Below are positions 27,147-27,327 of a stretch of DNA of 27,327 nt, piece after piece (the stretch's first letter is position 1; every line of letters begins with the position of its first letter). The stretch is from CAYPZU01 sp964415395. GTDB taxonomy: Bacteria; Chlamydiota; Chlamydiia; Chlamydiales; SM23-39. The stretch is taken from positions 1 to 27,327 of the forward strand of contig CAYPZU010000026.1 in the NCBI GenBank assembly GCA_964415395.1, written 5' to 3'. The notes beneath the pieces are model-generated. The model saw only the letters and a list, made by a program, of their open reading frames with translations, searched no databases and had not been told where the DNA came from. Made by a program: the position numbers and the translations under genes.

Positions 27147-27272
27147 GAGGTGAGCAAGGCAACAATTTGCCTTGCGTGAGAGAATTGAATTGAGGGCGAT
27201 GTTTTTCGTTCCGAAAAACCGGCCGAGATCGCCGGCCCGGCAGACTAGAAGCGAAGCTTCTAGCGCGAGGGC
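27147..27272. other. Cluster of perfect hairpins between the two tmRNA-tail copies
   Basis: No gene is supported. Three compact stems follow one another: GCAAGGCAA/TTGCCTTGC (27154-27175), GTTTTTCG-TTC-CGAAAAAC (27201-27219) and CTAGAAGC-GAA-GCTTCTAG (27245-27263). The second is enclosed by GGCGAT (27195-27200) pairing with ATCGCC (27228-27233). This could be a small structured RNA, a mobile or repetitive intergenic element, or remnants of repeated insertions. Confidence 0.6.
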
Positions 27273-27327
27273 TTCTCTCCACCTCCAAAAAAAATGAAAG
27301 AGCCCGGTTTTCCGGGCTTTTTTTTTG
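27273..27327 (+). repeat. 55-base direct repeat, copy 2, at the window end (contains a second terminator)
   Basis: Exact copy of 27092-27146, including the AGCCCGG hairpin and nine T. The upstream context differs from the tmRNA, so it is not a second ssrA gene. The identity ends only because the window ends. Confidence 0.95.

Larger units (their letters stand above)
27087..27189. repeat. Inverted copy of the tmRNA 3' end around the terminator
   Basis: CACCTCCAAAAAAAA (27099-27113) is perfectly inverted at 27138-27152, so the terminator sits inside a larger palindrome. Further out, the T-arm half TTCAATTCTCTC (27087-27098) is inverted at 27178-27189. The two right-hand parts are separated by a 25-base insert (27153-27177) that is itself a hairpin, GCAAGGCAA-CAAT-TTGCCTTGC. 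Without that insert the inverted repeat would be continuous over 27 bases per arm. Confidence 0.85.

Overview
The window looks like a piece of a chromosome from an environmental chlamydia (Chlamydiota, Parachlamydiales-like). Four things point there: an oversized signal peptidase I of the chlamydial type, an isoleucyl-tRNA synthetase with the eukaryote-like signatures typical of chlamydiae, proteins built like inclusion-membrane (Inc) proteins, and a tmRNA whose 5' end and tag terminus (EERLAA) resemble chlamydial ssrA. This assignment is an inference from reading the sequence; no search was run. The sequence is partly draft: there is a 10-N gap at 24830-24839, and the last 55 bases duplicate an internal 55-base stretch exactly.

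Left part (1-8417): lepB (+) is followed with a 1-base overlap by an unknown 277-residue protein ending in CCFCTIL, a eukaryotic-style CaaX prenylation signal. Next come two translationally coupled proteins (ATGA overlap), each with an N-terminal hydrophobic segment and a long coiled coil. Convergent ileS (-) abuts the second of them with no spacer. Host-interaction-type genes therefore sit between two housekeeping genes that I recall as neighbours in Chlamydia.

Middle and right part (8418-26533): a large single-module type I polyketide synthase (KS-AT-DH-cMT-ER-KR-ACP-TE, 2365 residues), with its own consensus-like promoter, is flanked by two copies of the same two-gene cassette in opposite orientations. 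Cassette A is A1-A2 (+, 8718-13830) and cassette B is B1-B2 (-, 26533-21139). A1/B1 are about 570 residues and of unknown family. A2/B2 are 1130 and 1226 residues, with an N-terminal domain carrying possible ADP-ribosyltransferase-like motifs, a long helical (ankyrin-like) middle and a basic C-terminal tail. The layout A1>A2>PKS><B2<B1, with no transposase visible, is the most unusual thing here and may be an uncharacterised polyketide/effector locus.

Right end (26534-27327): an AT-rich spacer, a promoter, ssrA (tmRNA) and a strong terminator. They are followed by an inverted copy of the tmRNA 3' end interrupted by a 25-nt hairpin, a cluster of further perfect hairpins, and a direct copy of the tmRNA 3' tail plus terminator that runs exactly to the window end.

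No tRNA or rRNA gene, CRISPR array, transposase or integrase was seen.
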